In this document: in pieces, positions 1 to 8,239 of the stretch
Position numbering within the stretch: position 1 is the stretch's first letter
Layout: each line of letters opens with the position of its first letter
Source: Nocardioides carbamazepini
Lineage (GTDB): Bacteria > Actinomycetota > Actinomycetes > Propionibacteriales > Nocardioidaceae
Direction of reading: 5' to 3'
Assembly (NCBI RefSeq): GCF_024614185.1
Contig: NZ_JAHTLF010000003.1
Span: 124,001 to 188,000 of the forward strand
DNA: 64,000 nucleotides
Translations under genes and position numbers: made by a program
The notes under the pieces: generated by a model
What the model was told of the DNA's origin: nothing
What the model saw: the letters and a program-made list of their open reading frames with translations, nothing else
Databases searched by the model: none

Positions 1-1980
1 GGGCGGCCGATGCCGCCTGGCGACCGGGCTCATCCCCGCTGGCGCGGGGCGGACGCAGTGCGGGGCGGGACGGTGATCGTGTAGCGGGGCTCATCCCGGC
101 TGGCGCGGGGCGGACCCCGCGAACGCCACCTCACTCCGGCTCTTCCCGGGCTCATCCCCGCTGGCGCGGGGCGGACGCCGGCCGATAGAAGGCAGTTCGG
201 CGAGTCGGGGGCTCATCCCCGCTGGCGCGGGGCGGACGCGGAGCAGTCGCTCGGCGCGACCCAGACCGTGGGCTCATCCCCGCTGGCGCGGGGCGGACTG
301 CGATCGCGGCCTAGCTGACGTCGTGGAGAGGGGCTCATCCCCGCTGGCGCGGGGCGGACTGCGATCGCGGCCTAGCTGACGTCGTGGAGAGGGGCTCATC
401 CCCGCTGGCGCGGGGCGGACTCGCAGTCGCCGACCACCTCGAGGTAGACGTGGGGCCCATCCCCGCTGGCGCCGGCCGGCTCATCCCCGCTGGTGCGGGG
501 CGGCCACACCGCGCGGCGAACCCGCGTCGTGGGCTACGGGCTCATCCCCGCTGGCGCGGGGCGGACACCCGGATCAACACGCACACCGTGGCCGGTGCGG
601 GCTCATCCCCGCTGGCGCGGGGCGGACCTCAAGAAGATGGTCCGCGACTGGTGGGGTCCGGGCTCATCCCCGCTGGCGCGGGGCGGACAGGCTTCGGCGA
701 GGAGCGCGACTGCATCTGGTGGGCTCATCCCCGCTGGCGCGGGGCGGACCGCACGGCGAAGTGGCAGCACGCCTTCGACTCGGGCTCATCCCCGCTGGCG
801 CGGGGCGGACGGGCAGGCGATGTCGCAGGCCCAGCAGGCGCTGGGCTCATCCCCGCTGGCGCGGGGCGGACACGCACGCGGCCCACACGTCGAGGGCCTT
901 GCGGGGCTCATCCCCGCTGGCGCGGGGCGGACGTCACCGCGGCGACCGGCAAGGAACAGGCCAAGGGCTCATCCCCGCTGGCGCGGGGCGGACGGCGACA
1001 TCGGGGACGGTCAGCGGGAGGTCGAGGGCTCATCCCCGCTGGCGCGGGGCGGACGCACTTCGACGTCACCATCGACGAGCTGATGACGGCTCATCCCCGC
1101 TGGCGCGGGGCGGACCTCACCGACCCCGTCGAGCCGAACGGCGGCTCGGGCTCATCCCCGCTGGCGCGGGGCGGACGAACATCAGATCACCCCTTCGAGG
1201 ACCGATGCGGGCTCATCCCCGCTGGCGCGGGGCGGACAACATGTAGATGTTCGGATGCTTGATCGCGTAGGGCTCATCCCCGCTGGCGCGGGGCGGACGC
1301 CGCCGTAGATCGACGGGCGTGCGGCGCCGAGGGCTCATCCCCGCTGGCGCGGGGCGGACGCCATCGGTCAGCAGGGACCGCACGATCTGGAGGGCTCATC
1401 CCCGCTGGCGCGGGGCGGACGACCCCAGGCTCGCGCGCGCGGACGTGAAGCAGGGCTCATCCCCGCTGGCGCGGGGCGGACGACCGGAAGTTCTACGACT
1501 TCCCCAACGAGGGGGGCTCATCCCCGCTGGCGCGGGGCGGACTACACCCCGCCGACCGTGATGATCGACGAGGCGGGCTCATCCCCGCTGGCGCGGGGCG
1601 GACAACACCCCCGGTGGTGTCGAGGCGTCCGGAGCGGGCTCATCCCCGCTGGCGCGGGGCGGACGGCGGCGCAGCTCCTCGCGGATGTCGTCGAGCTCGT
1701 CGAGCAGGGCTCATCCCCGCTGGCGCGGGGCGGACGAGGCGCCCGAGGATGAGGACTCGTGCGGCGGGGGCTCATCCCCGCTGGCGCGGGGCGGACACGC
1801 ACCGGTCGAGGTGCCCGAGGGGATGACGGGGCTCATCCCCGCTGGCGCGGGGCGGACTGACGCCACATCTTCGACCCGGACTCTGACCGCGGCTCATCCC
1901 CGCTGGCGCGGGGCGGACCTCGGGGCGGTACTCGGCGCAGGGGACGGTGTCGGGCTCATCCCCGCTGGCGCGGGGCGGAC
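1..1980 (-). CRISPR. Type I-E CRISPR array, 33 repeats, runs off left edge
   Basis: Thirty-three copies of a 29-base repeat lie at a 61-base period, from 26-54 to 1952-1980, with 31 complete spacers. Spacers are 32 bases except 1919-1951 (33) and 1665-1706 (42). The array is shown here in the orientation opposite to transcription: the cas genes read leftward into it. In transcript sense each repeat carries the stem CCCCGC, loop GCCA, stem GCGGGG, followed by an 8-base ATGAGCCC handle, as expected for Cas6e processing. Degenerate copies (87-115, 453-477, 478-505) cluster at the low-coordinate end, which fits that end being leader-distal and oldest. Bases 1-25 are a truncated spacer or broken repeat end; the array may continue outside the window. 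Confidence 0.98.
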
Positions 1981-2030
1981 ACTTGCTGACCTGCGAAGAT
2001 ACCCGCCGCGATGCTGGTTCGAATTCACTT
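1981..2030 (-). promoter_or_regulatory. Probable CRISPR leader
   Basis: Only 44 bases separate the cas2 stop from the first repeat, and they are noticeably less GC-rich than their surroundings (includes GAATTCACTT). By analogy with other I-E loci this is where the leader and spacer integration site should be. The leader may extend into the 3' end of cas2. No promoter was assigned, so the array could also be read through from the cas operon. Confidence 0.55.
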
Positions 2031-2372
2031 TCGCCGACGTGCCCGCCTGGCCCGAGCAACGCTGCTCCATCCGGGCCTGAGCTCCGGCTGACTACCGGGC
2101 TCCTGCGGCCGGAGCATGAGGGACAAGCCGTCGACGTCGACCACTTTCCAGTCGTGGCGATGCACGCGGAAGGACATGCCTTGCTCGGCGTCCGAGCTGA
2201 AGACCATGATCGCCCGGCCGTCCTTGCACAGTTCGAGCACCCGGCCCCACATCAGGTCGCGGACCCGGGCGGAGATCTTTCCGACGAACACGCCGGGACT
2301 CACCTCAAGGAGCCACCGAGTCAGATGGCCCCGAAGGCCGGCGGGACAGGCGGTGAGGACGAGAACTACCAC
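2025..2372 (-). CDS. cas2: CRISPR-associated endoribonuclease Cas2, type I-E
   Basis: 115 residues, GTG start, overlapping the cas1 stop by 7 bases. It forms the Cas1-Cas2 integrase that captures new spacers. The body matches the I-E Cas2 family closely: LVLTACPAGLRGHLTRWLLE at the N-terminus, then SPGVFVGKISARVRDLMW, and FRVHRHDW plus DGLSLMLRP near residues 70-88. The last 25 residues are basic and unlike the compact E. coli protein (94 residues). They read into the short region before the array, so the tail may overlap leader sequence. Confidence 0.95.
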   Translation of the reverse strand: MVVLVLTACPAGLRGHLTRWLLEVSPGVFVGKISARVRDLMWGRVLELCKDGRAIMVFSSDAEQGMSFRVHRHDWKVVDVDGLSLMLRPQEPGSQPELRPGWSSVARARRARRRK

Positions 2373-3310
2373 GGCACGTCAACGTCGTACGACGTTCCGC
2401 CGGCCACGTTTCGAGAGCCGCCGTCCCACAGCTGGACCACGTTCCAGTCCTGTCCGTCGTCGTCCGCGTCGGGCAGAAGCAGACGGCGGATGTCGCGGCT
2501 ACAACGAGCCAGGATCCGCCCGTCCTGGACGGCGTCGCGAACCGCGCGGCGGGTCTCGCCGGGGATGTCCTCGGGGTTGTCGGCGGCGACGTCGAAGGCG
2601 ACCGGGATGGCGATCTCGGCCTTGTAGAGGTCCGCGATGTCGAAGACGAAGGAGCGGGCGTGACCGTTGTGGACGAAGCCCAAGCCCGGAGAGCAGCCGA
2701 GCGCGACGATCACGGCGTGGCTGATGCCGTACAGGCACGTGGTCGCCGCCGACAGCGCCTGGTTGACCGCCGAGCCGCCGGCGAAGTCCTTCACGTCGTA
2801 GTCCCGCTTGCTCCAAGGGACTCCGGTGCGCTCGGAGTGCTCGCGGTAGAGCGCGCGGACCCGGGCACCTTCGCGGCCGCGTAGCTGCTGCATGGTGGAG
2901 GTCGACACGTCCTCGTCCGGGAAGCGCATGCCGTACATGGCGCGAGCGACACGCAGGCGCGAGGATTGATTGGTGACGGCCGCGGCCTGTGCCTCCAGGA
3001 GGCGGGACGATTGGGCTAGTCCGCGGCCGTGGGCGTAGTAGCGCACGCCACGCTCACCGATCCACACCGCGGTGGCACCGCTCTCCGCGAGCAGCACCAT
3101 TGCTTGGTGGCTGACGTTGGTGCCCGGCCCGAGCAGCAGGGCGCCGAGTGTCGCCGCCGGAATGTGCATCGTCCCGCGCTCGTCCATCGCGGTGATCGCG
3201 TTGCCCTCGCGGTGGATCACGCATCGTTCGAGATAGACGAAGCTCAACCGGTCCTGCGCCCGTACGAGTTCCGAGATGTCGACCGGCGCCGGCCCGGGGA
3301 TCTCCTTCAC
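2366..3310 (-). CDS. cas1: CRISPR-associated integrase Cas1, type I-E
   Basis: 314 residues from a GTG at 3310 that overlaps the cas6e stop as GTGA. A longer frame reaches 3547, but its first 79 residues are the antisense-like shadow of cas6e; the family starts near LVRAQDRLSFVYLERCVIHRE, which supports the GTG. Cas1 is the catalytic subunit of spacer integration. Visible family features are the N-terminal beta domain, the GGSAVNQALSAATTCLYG helix carrying the expected metal-site region, the GFVHNG histidine, and FDIADLYK with the metal-binding aspartate. The length matches E. coli Cas1 (305). Confidence 0.96.
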   Translation of the reverse strand: MKEIPGPAPVDISELVRAQDRLSFVYLERCVIHREGNAITAMDERGTMHIPAATLGALLLGPGTNVSHQAMVLLAESGATAVWIGERGVRYYAHGRGLAQSSRLLEAQAAAVTNQSSRLRVARAMYGMRFPDEDVSTSTMQQLRGREGARVRALYREHSERTGVPWSKRDYDVKDFAGGSAVNQALSAATTCLYGISHAVIVALGCSPGLGFVHNGHARSFVFDIADLYKAEIAIPVAFDVAADNPEDIPGETRRAVRDAVQDGRILARCSRDIRRLLLPDADDDGQDWNVVQLWDGGSRNVAGGTSYDVDVPW

Positions 3311-3978
3311 GGCCGCGGTGCCAGCGTCAGGAGACCGCAGCCATAGCCCTTGGCTCTCCCCAGGCCGTGCCGCATGGAGCGTCGGAGGGGTTCCGGATCC
3401 GAGACGGTCAAGGTGCCCTCGTACGTCGCTGTGGTCAGCGTGATCTGTCGCCGGTCGCCGTCGCTGCGCCGCTCGAAGGAAAGACCGCGGCGCGACACGA
3501 CATCCGCTGTGAGGGGGCCATCCCGGCCGCCGATGTCGAACCCCCATTCGGAGCTGCGCTCAACCAGCCACTCGAGCTGGTGCTGCACCGTGACGTGGCC
3601 GACCCGCTTCCCGCGCCCTGATCCCTGCGCGACGCTCCGTACCGGATTGGCGGTGAGCCGGAAGGCCCAGCCCTGCCCGGTCTCCAGCCGGTCGGTGAGC
3701 CGCGACAGCGGAGCCGACTGCCAATGGTCCTGTCCGGTCGGCCAGCCGGCCTGCTCGACCATGTGGGCCAGGTCCGGCTTTGCCGGGCTGGAGATCAGCA
3801 GCGTGAGCTCGTGCGTCCTGCCGACGTCCAGGCGCCAGAGCACTCGGCCGCTCTCCGTCTCGGTCGGCGTGCCGGGCGGGAAGGCGGACAGCACGGCGGC
3901 ATGCATCTTCTGGGGTGAGCCGACCAGCGAGCGCGTGCCCCGCCGGGCAGGGTTGAGGTACATCCGGGTGAGGTACAT
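3307..3978 (-). CDS. cas6e: Cas6e crRNA endoribonuclease (CasE)
   Basis: 223 residues; the ATG overlaps the cas5e stop by one base (TGATG). Cas6e cuts the repeat hairpin and stays bound in Cascade. It begins MYLTRMYLNP, the typical family start, and ends with the glycine-rich loop GLGRAKGYGCGLLTLAP that contacts the RNA. A histidine near residue 26, in KMHAAVLSAFP, is in the position of the catalytic histidine of the family. The repeat stem seen in the adjacent array is its likely substrate. Confidence 0.95.
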   Translation of the reverse strand: MYLTRMYLNPARRGTRSLVGSPQKMHAAVLSAFPPGTPTETESGRVLWRLDVGRTHELTLLISSPAKPDLAHMVEQAGWPTGQDHWQSAPLSRLTDRLETGQGWAFRLTANPVRSVAQGSGRGKRVGHVTVQHQLEWLVERSSEWGFDIGGRDGPLTADVVSRRGLSFERRSDGDRRQITLTTATYEGTLTVSDPEPLRRSMRHGLGRAKGYGCGLLTLAPRP

Positions 3979-4682
3979 CAGGCCCCTCCGAGCGCCGCGA
4001 AGAAGTCGAGATCGGATCGTCCCTCCGGGTTGGCGATCTCGACCGGCCGAGCACGGTGCACGTCGCGCCAGCCGTACTCGCGTCGTACGGGCGAGAAGCT
4101 GATCGGTACGTCGCGCACAGTCTCGGTGTCCGGCTCCCCAGGATCCGCATCGAGGACCAGCTCCAGGTGGACCGTTCTGCCTTGCTGACGGCGATACCAG
4201 GGACGCGCCAGCCAGTCGGCCGTTCTCAGTGCCTTCTCGAGACCGGTCTCGTGCAGTCCGAGGCTGACGCCGTGCTCGGAGGGAGGGCAGGCGCGTCGTC
4301 CCAGGTAGAGCGGAAAGACCGGCGCCTCAATTGCCGCTGCCAGCCCCTCCAGCAGACTCCGGTCGCCCTCGACGCCGGCGATGAAGGCCGCGTCCGCCAG
4401 GTAGTAGCGGTACGACAACGGCATCGGTTCCGGCTTCCCCGGGCCACGCCGGATCGCGGTCTGGAAGTCGCGCACCAGGCGTCCCCGCTGGTCGACGCGT
4501 ACGCCGAATCGCAGCTCCGCCAGGTCCTCGATCGGATCAGTACGCCGGCGCCCCTGCGCCGCCGCAAGCAGCCCGATCACTCCGCTCTTCGTCGGCTCGG
4601 TGCGGGTGTGCCTCTTGACGAAGCGGCTCGCGTCCCCCCACGCCTGCAGGGGGCCGTCGAGCCGGAGCAGCAGGACGGTCAC
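3978..4682 (-). CDS. cas5e: Cascade subunit Cas5e (CasD)
   Basis: 234 residues from a GTG overlapping the cas7e stop (GTGA). Cas5e binds the 5' handle of the crRNA and caps the Cas7 filament. The N-terminus LLRLDGPLQAWGDASRFVKRHT and the following TEPTKSGVIGLLAAA are the conserved RAMP start of this family. The length is typical (E. coli CasD 224). Confidence 0.95.
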   Translation of the reverse strand: MTVLLLRLDGPLQAWGDASRFVKRHTRTEPTKSGVIGLLAAAQGRRRTDPIEDLAELRFGVRVDQRGRLVRDFQTAIRRGPGKPEPMPLSYRYYLADAAFIAGVEGDRSLLEGLAAAIEAPVFPLYLGRRACPPSEHGVSLGLHETGLEKALRTADWLARPWYRRQQGRTVHLELVLDADPGEPDTETVRDVPISFSPVRREYGWRDVHRARPVEIANPEGRSDLDFFAALGGA

Positions 4683-5809
4683 CCGATCGTCTCCAGCACG
4701 GCCCGGGCGCGCTCCTTGACCGCCGACACCAGCGGGTCGAGCCCCAGCACCTCACCCGTCGAGCCCAAGACCTCGCGGACCGACCCGTTGACCGCCAGCA
4801 CGAAGCTGTCGGACGGCGCCATGCCGTAGCACTCGTCGATCTCCTGGGCACGGGTCGCGAGTCGCTCGGCGGACAGGGTGGAGATCGACCGGTCACTGTC
4901 GGGGCGCACCGGCTCCTCGAATGCGCCGACCAGGTTGATCGGTCGGCCGTCGCGAAGCTGGACCACGACGGCGTCGGGCAGGGTGCCGTTGGCGAAGGTG
5001 TTCTGCTTGCCGGTCGGCATGCTCACCACGAAGGACCGGATGAAGGCCTCGGCGGCGCGCGACTCGAGCTCGAGATCACCGAGGTTCTCGTGCAGCTGGT
5101 CGAGGTTGATCGTCGCGTAGCGGTACAGCGTGCTCGAGTTGAACTCGATCACACCGATCATCCCCGCCGCGGGATCTCCTTCGGTGTTCCTGTCATCGAC
5201 GGCGGTGTAGTAGTCGTACTCCGACTCCACCGCGTGGGTGCTCAGCGCGTGCGCGACCTGGACGGCGGCGTCGACGTTGATGGACGCGTCGTCGGCGACC
5301 ATCCGGCCGAAGAGGGCGACCTCGATGCCGTTGTCGAGCTGGATCGCCTTCTTCGCGGCGGTCTTGTCGATGGCGCCGCTCCGGCCCTCGACCGCCAGCC
5401 GGGCGAGGTTCTGGACCTGCTGGTTGCTGACGAACAGCAGGTACTCGCTCAGGTCGAGCTGGTCGTCTCCCTCCTCGCCCTTCTTCTTGCGCGCCGCCTT
5501 GAACTTGATGCCGGCCGCTCCCATCACGTTCTTCGCCAGCTCGATCGCCTCGGTCTGCTCGATCGAGTCGTCGATGGCTCGGATCTGCTCGATCAGGTCG
5601 GCGATGATCCGGCGCGTGCGGACACCACGCTCGGCGTCCGGCAGGTAACGGGCGAAGTCCTTCCGGGTGGCGCGCTTCCAGGCCTGGGAGCTGACCCGGG
5701 CTCGGGTGAAGCCGCCGAAGATCCCCGTCTTCGGCCGGCCGGTGTCGTCACGGTTGATATTGCTCGACGGGACCGTCTGGAGCACGTGGATGTCGATGAA
5801 GGTGGTCAT
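4679..5809 (-). CDS. cas7e: Cascade backbone subunit Cas7e (CasC)
   Basis: 376 residues; the ATG overlaps the cse2 stop (ATGA). Six copies normally form the crRNA-binding backbone of Cascade. The start TFIDIHVLQTVPSSNINRDD and the motif GIFGGFTRARVSSQAWKRATR are diagnostic for Cas7e. The thumb region YRYATINLDQL and the PTGKQNTFANGTLPD loop are also present. Confidence 0.97.
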   Translation of the reverse strand: MTTFIDIHVLQTVPSSNINRDDTGRPKTGIFGGFTRARVSSQAWKRATRKDFARYLPDAERGVRTRRIIADLIEQIRAIDDSIEQTEAIELAKNVMGAAGIKFKAARKKKGEEGDDQLDLSEYLLFVSNQQVQNLARLAVEGRSGAIDKTAAKKAIQLDNGIEVALFGRMVADDASINVDAAVQVAHALSTHAVESEYDYYTAVDDRNTEGDPAAGMIGVIEFNSSTLYRYATINLDQLHENLGDLELESRAAEAFIRSFVVSMPTGKQNTFANGTLPDAVVVQLRDGRPINLVGAFEEPVRPDSDRSISTLSAERLATRAQEIDECYGMAPSDSFVLAVNGSVREVLGSTGEVLGLDPLVSAVKERARAVLETIG

Positions 5810-6480
5810 GCGTCGTTCTCTCCTGCGGTCGTGGCGGTCGTGGCGGTCGTGGCGGTCGGGACTGGCGGGTCGTCGGTGGCGGTGGACGGGATGGGTCGAT
5901 GGAAGTCGCGGCTCCAGCGTTCGCGGGCGCGGTGGATGCGGCCGGGGTGCTGGACGTCCTGCAGATCGACCGCGAGCTGTGCGTAGTCGAGGGGGATCTC
6001 CGCAGCGCGCAGCTGCGTCACGAGCGCGCGGAGATGCTCGAGGACCGCGTCGAAGGAGCCGGCCCGGACGAGTGCTTGCATGTGGCGTCGTACGCCGTCG
6101 GACTCGTTGCGCAGCATCAGCGTGTGTGCGGCGCGGCCGAGGCGGTGCTTGTCGTCGCGTCGATGCATCGACTGCTTGCGCTTCGACTGCTGGTGCAACG
6201 CGAAGAACGAGAGCGCCGAGGTGGCTGCCAATTCGTAGGTTGAGGGGGCATCGCCGCCCCCGCGCAACTCTTCAGGGAAGTCGCGGGCCAGGATCTCCCA
6301 CGCCTCGGGAGGGGTGATCCCACCGCGGGGAAGCGCCCGGCGCAGGCGGGCGAGTTCGGCGACGACACTGCCGCGGTCGGCCTCGTAGCCCTTCCGGAGG
6401 CGAGCAGCCTGAGCCTGCACGAACCGTTCGAGCAGCGCACTCCTCTCGCTCCAGATGCTCGGTGGGGGCGTCTCGGTCAT
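5806..6480 (-). CDS. casB: Cascade small subunit Cse2 (CasB)
   Basis: 224 residues; ATG overlapping the cse1 stop (ATGA). Cse2 stabilises the R-loop on target DNA. It is all-helical and arginine-rich, with the family segment ATSALSFFALHQQSK near the middle and LPLDYAQLAVDLQ-like residues (IPLDYAQLAVDLQDVQHP) toward the end. The C-terminus finishes in a Thr-Ala run encoded by three copies of a 9-base unit (about 5825-5851), which is probably a disordered tail subject to slippage. Confidence 0.93.
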   Translation of the reverse strand: MTETPPPSIWSERSALLERFVQAQAARLRKGYEADRGSVVAELARLRRALPRGGITPPEAWEILARDFPEELRGGGDAPSTYELAATSALSFFALHQQSKRKQSMHRRDDKHRLGRAAHTLMLRNESDGVRRHMQALVRAGSFDAVLEHLRALVTQLRAAEIPLDYAQLAVDLQDVQHPGRIHRARERWSRDFHRPIPSTATDDPPVPTATTATTATTAGENDA

Positions 6481-8096
6481 GACGTCGCTCCTTCTGCGGG
6501 CTGCCGGGTGAGCGGCAGCGCCTTGGCAAGGTTGAGGTAGAACCAGTTGGTCGCGGTCGCGGCGTTGAGCGGGCGGCGTACGTCGTTGTCGATGAGCACG
6601 CCCGGCCAGGCGGCGGCGCTGACACTGTCGAGCAACTGACGCATCACGGCGATCACCTCCCGGCGGACCCGCCGCTGCCAGGCTTCCCGAGCAGCACCGC
6701 GGTCGGTGTCGACGGAGAGCGTCCGCACCCAGCCGCGGTACGGGGCGTCGAGCGCGGCGTACCCCTGCTCGCGGGCCTCAGCGCGATGACTGCCGCGCAG
6801 CTCACGATCCGCTCCGGACGCGCGGGCCAGTTCGTCGGCGAACTGGCCGAGCGCTCGAACCGCCGCGTCGACGTCGTCGACCCCGTTGATGGCGAGGGCC
6901 TTGAGCCGGGGGTCGGACAGGACGGCGAGGTTGAGTGGCAAGACGTCGTCGGTGAGGTCGTCGATGACGGAGCTCTGGGCGCCGTAGTGCACGCCCACGG
7001 CACGGAGCTGGAGTGGGTACGACGACGGCAGGATGTCCTCCTCCAGCTCGGCGAGCCATTCCAGCCATCGGCCCGACTGGGTGACGGCGCCCCGGTCGGT
7101 CCCGGTCAGCAAGCCGGCGAGACCCCTCCACACCGCACGCTCGGGCAGATGCTCGCGAGGCATGAAGATCGGGTCGGCACTCTTCTGTGCCTTCTCCTGG
7201 GCCTCGCTACGGCGCCAGCTCGTCATCGTCTCGGCCCGGAACAGGTTGCGCGGGTGCAGGGGATCACCGTTGGCGATGAGGACGCCGGTCACCCGCTCAC
7301 CGTCGTGCCCGAGACAGATTCTCCGGCTCTGCCAGGTGAGCAGGTCGACCGGGCCGGTGGGCGCTTGTGGCCGGACTTCGACGCCCGGTCCCTGTGGCGG
7401 GCGCTCCCACACCGGCAGGTCGTCCTCGGTCCAGGAGGGATCGAACGGGAGGTTGAGCATCAGTGTCTCGAACAGGTTGGCTCCCTCCACGATGACCAGG
7501 CCGAGCCAGCCGCACCACGCGGTGCCGATCGGATACCCCTTGCCGCCCTTGACCCGGTCGTCGCCGACGGCCCCGGACTTGATGCCGGAGGGGTCGAAGG
7601 AGTGTGCGTGGACGAGCCAGCGTGCCGCCTCGGCGTAGGACATAGATCCGGTCTCGCGGCCGGTGCGGGTGGTGAAGTAGCGATGACCGGCCGGTACGTC
7701 GGCGATGAGACGCGTCAGCTCGGTCATCTCGTCCTTCGCCGTGTGCAGCCCGGCCACCTGGAAGAACGGGAGCTCCGGGTGGAGCAGATCGAAACGCTCC
7801 GCGTGCCGGCCGAGGTAGTCGTCGATCACGGCTGCGTCGAACCGCCCGTTGCCCCAGAGGACGGCCCAGTCGTCCGGAGTCCTGCCTCCCGGGTACGCGC
7901 GTCTCAGCACGGCGAGGAGGAGGCGGAGCACGGCGACGGCCTGCGTCGGCACCTCTCCACCGAGACGCCGGAACTCGTGGGAGCGGACGAGCGCGTCGCG
8001 CAAGGAGACGTCGCGCACAGCGTTGTCCGCGTCGGCGACGGTGACCCACGCGGCGTTGATCAGGTCGAATCCGGGGGCTCCGGTGCTGTCCGCCAT
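6477..8096 (-). CDS. casA: Cascade large subunit Cse1 (CasA/Cas8e)
   Basis: 539 residues from an ATG. Cse1 recognises the PAM and recruits Cas3. Family signatures include the N-terminal FDLINAAWVTV, the segment FDAAVIDDYLGRHAERFDLLHPELPFFQVAGL, and GTAWCGWLGLVIVEGANLFETLMLNL. The length is close to E. coli CasA (502). A 143-base gap separates it from cas3, the only real gap in the cas operon, so a separate promoter for Cascade is possible. Confidence 0.95.
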   Translation of the reverse strand: MADSTGAPGFDLINAAWVTVADADNAVRDVSLRDALVRSHEFRRLGGEVPTQAVAVLRLLLAVLRRAYPGGRTPDDWAVLWGNGRFDAAVIDDYLGRHAERFDLLHPELPFFQVAGLHTAKDEMTELTRLIADVPAGHRYFTTRTGRETGSMSYAEAARWLVHAHSFDPSGIKSGAVGDDRVKGGKGYPIGTAWCGWLGLVIVEGANLFETLMLNLPFDPSWTEDDLPVWERPPQGPGVEVRPQAPTGPVDLLTWQSRRICLGHDGERVTGVLIANGDPLHPRNLFRAETMTSWRRSEAQEKAQKSADPIFMPREHLPERAVWRGLAGLLTGTDRGAVTQSGRWLEWLAELEEDILPSSYPLQLRAVGVHYGAQSSVIDDLTDDVLPLNLAVLSDPRLKALAINGVDDVDAAVRALGQFADELARASGADRELRGSHRAEAREQGYAALDAPYRGWVRTLSVDTDRGAAREAWQRRVRREVIAVMRQLLDSVSAAAWPGVLIDNDVRRPLNAATATNWFYLNLAKALPLTRQPAEGATS

Positions 8097-8204
8097 GCGC
8101 GCAGCCTCGCGTGGGGACAGGCCGACCTGCGTCGGTTCGGGTAAGCCGGAGGGGCAGAACCTGGCATGTTGTCAGCCGCGTGATAGGAGTTGGCGAACCA
8201 TCCC

Positions 8205-8214
8205 TACACGTGTA
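8205..8214. promoter_or_regulatory. Palindrome TACACGTGTA in the cas3-cse1 gap
   Basis: A perfect 10-base palindrome lies about 110 bases upstream of cse1, in the only intergenic gap of the cas operon (8097-8239). It could be an operator for the Cascade transcript. No convincing -35/-10 pair was placed. Short palindromes also occur by chance. Confidence 0.25.
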
Positions 8215-8239
8215 TGGACATGGATGCGCCCGGAGGTGC

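Noticed and set aside
384..2080. Open reading frames across the repeat array on both strands
   Set aside because: They are produced by the repeat itself (GSSPLARGG, LIPAGAGR and AHPRWRGAD recur every 61 bases) and have no start signals.
3311..3547. Upstream extension of cas1
   Set aside because: Family alignment begins just after 3310, and the extension lies inside cas6e in another frame.
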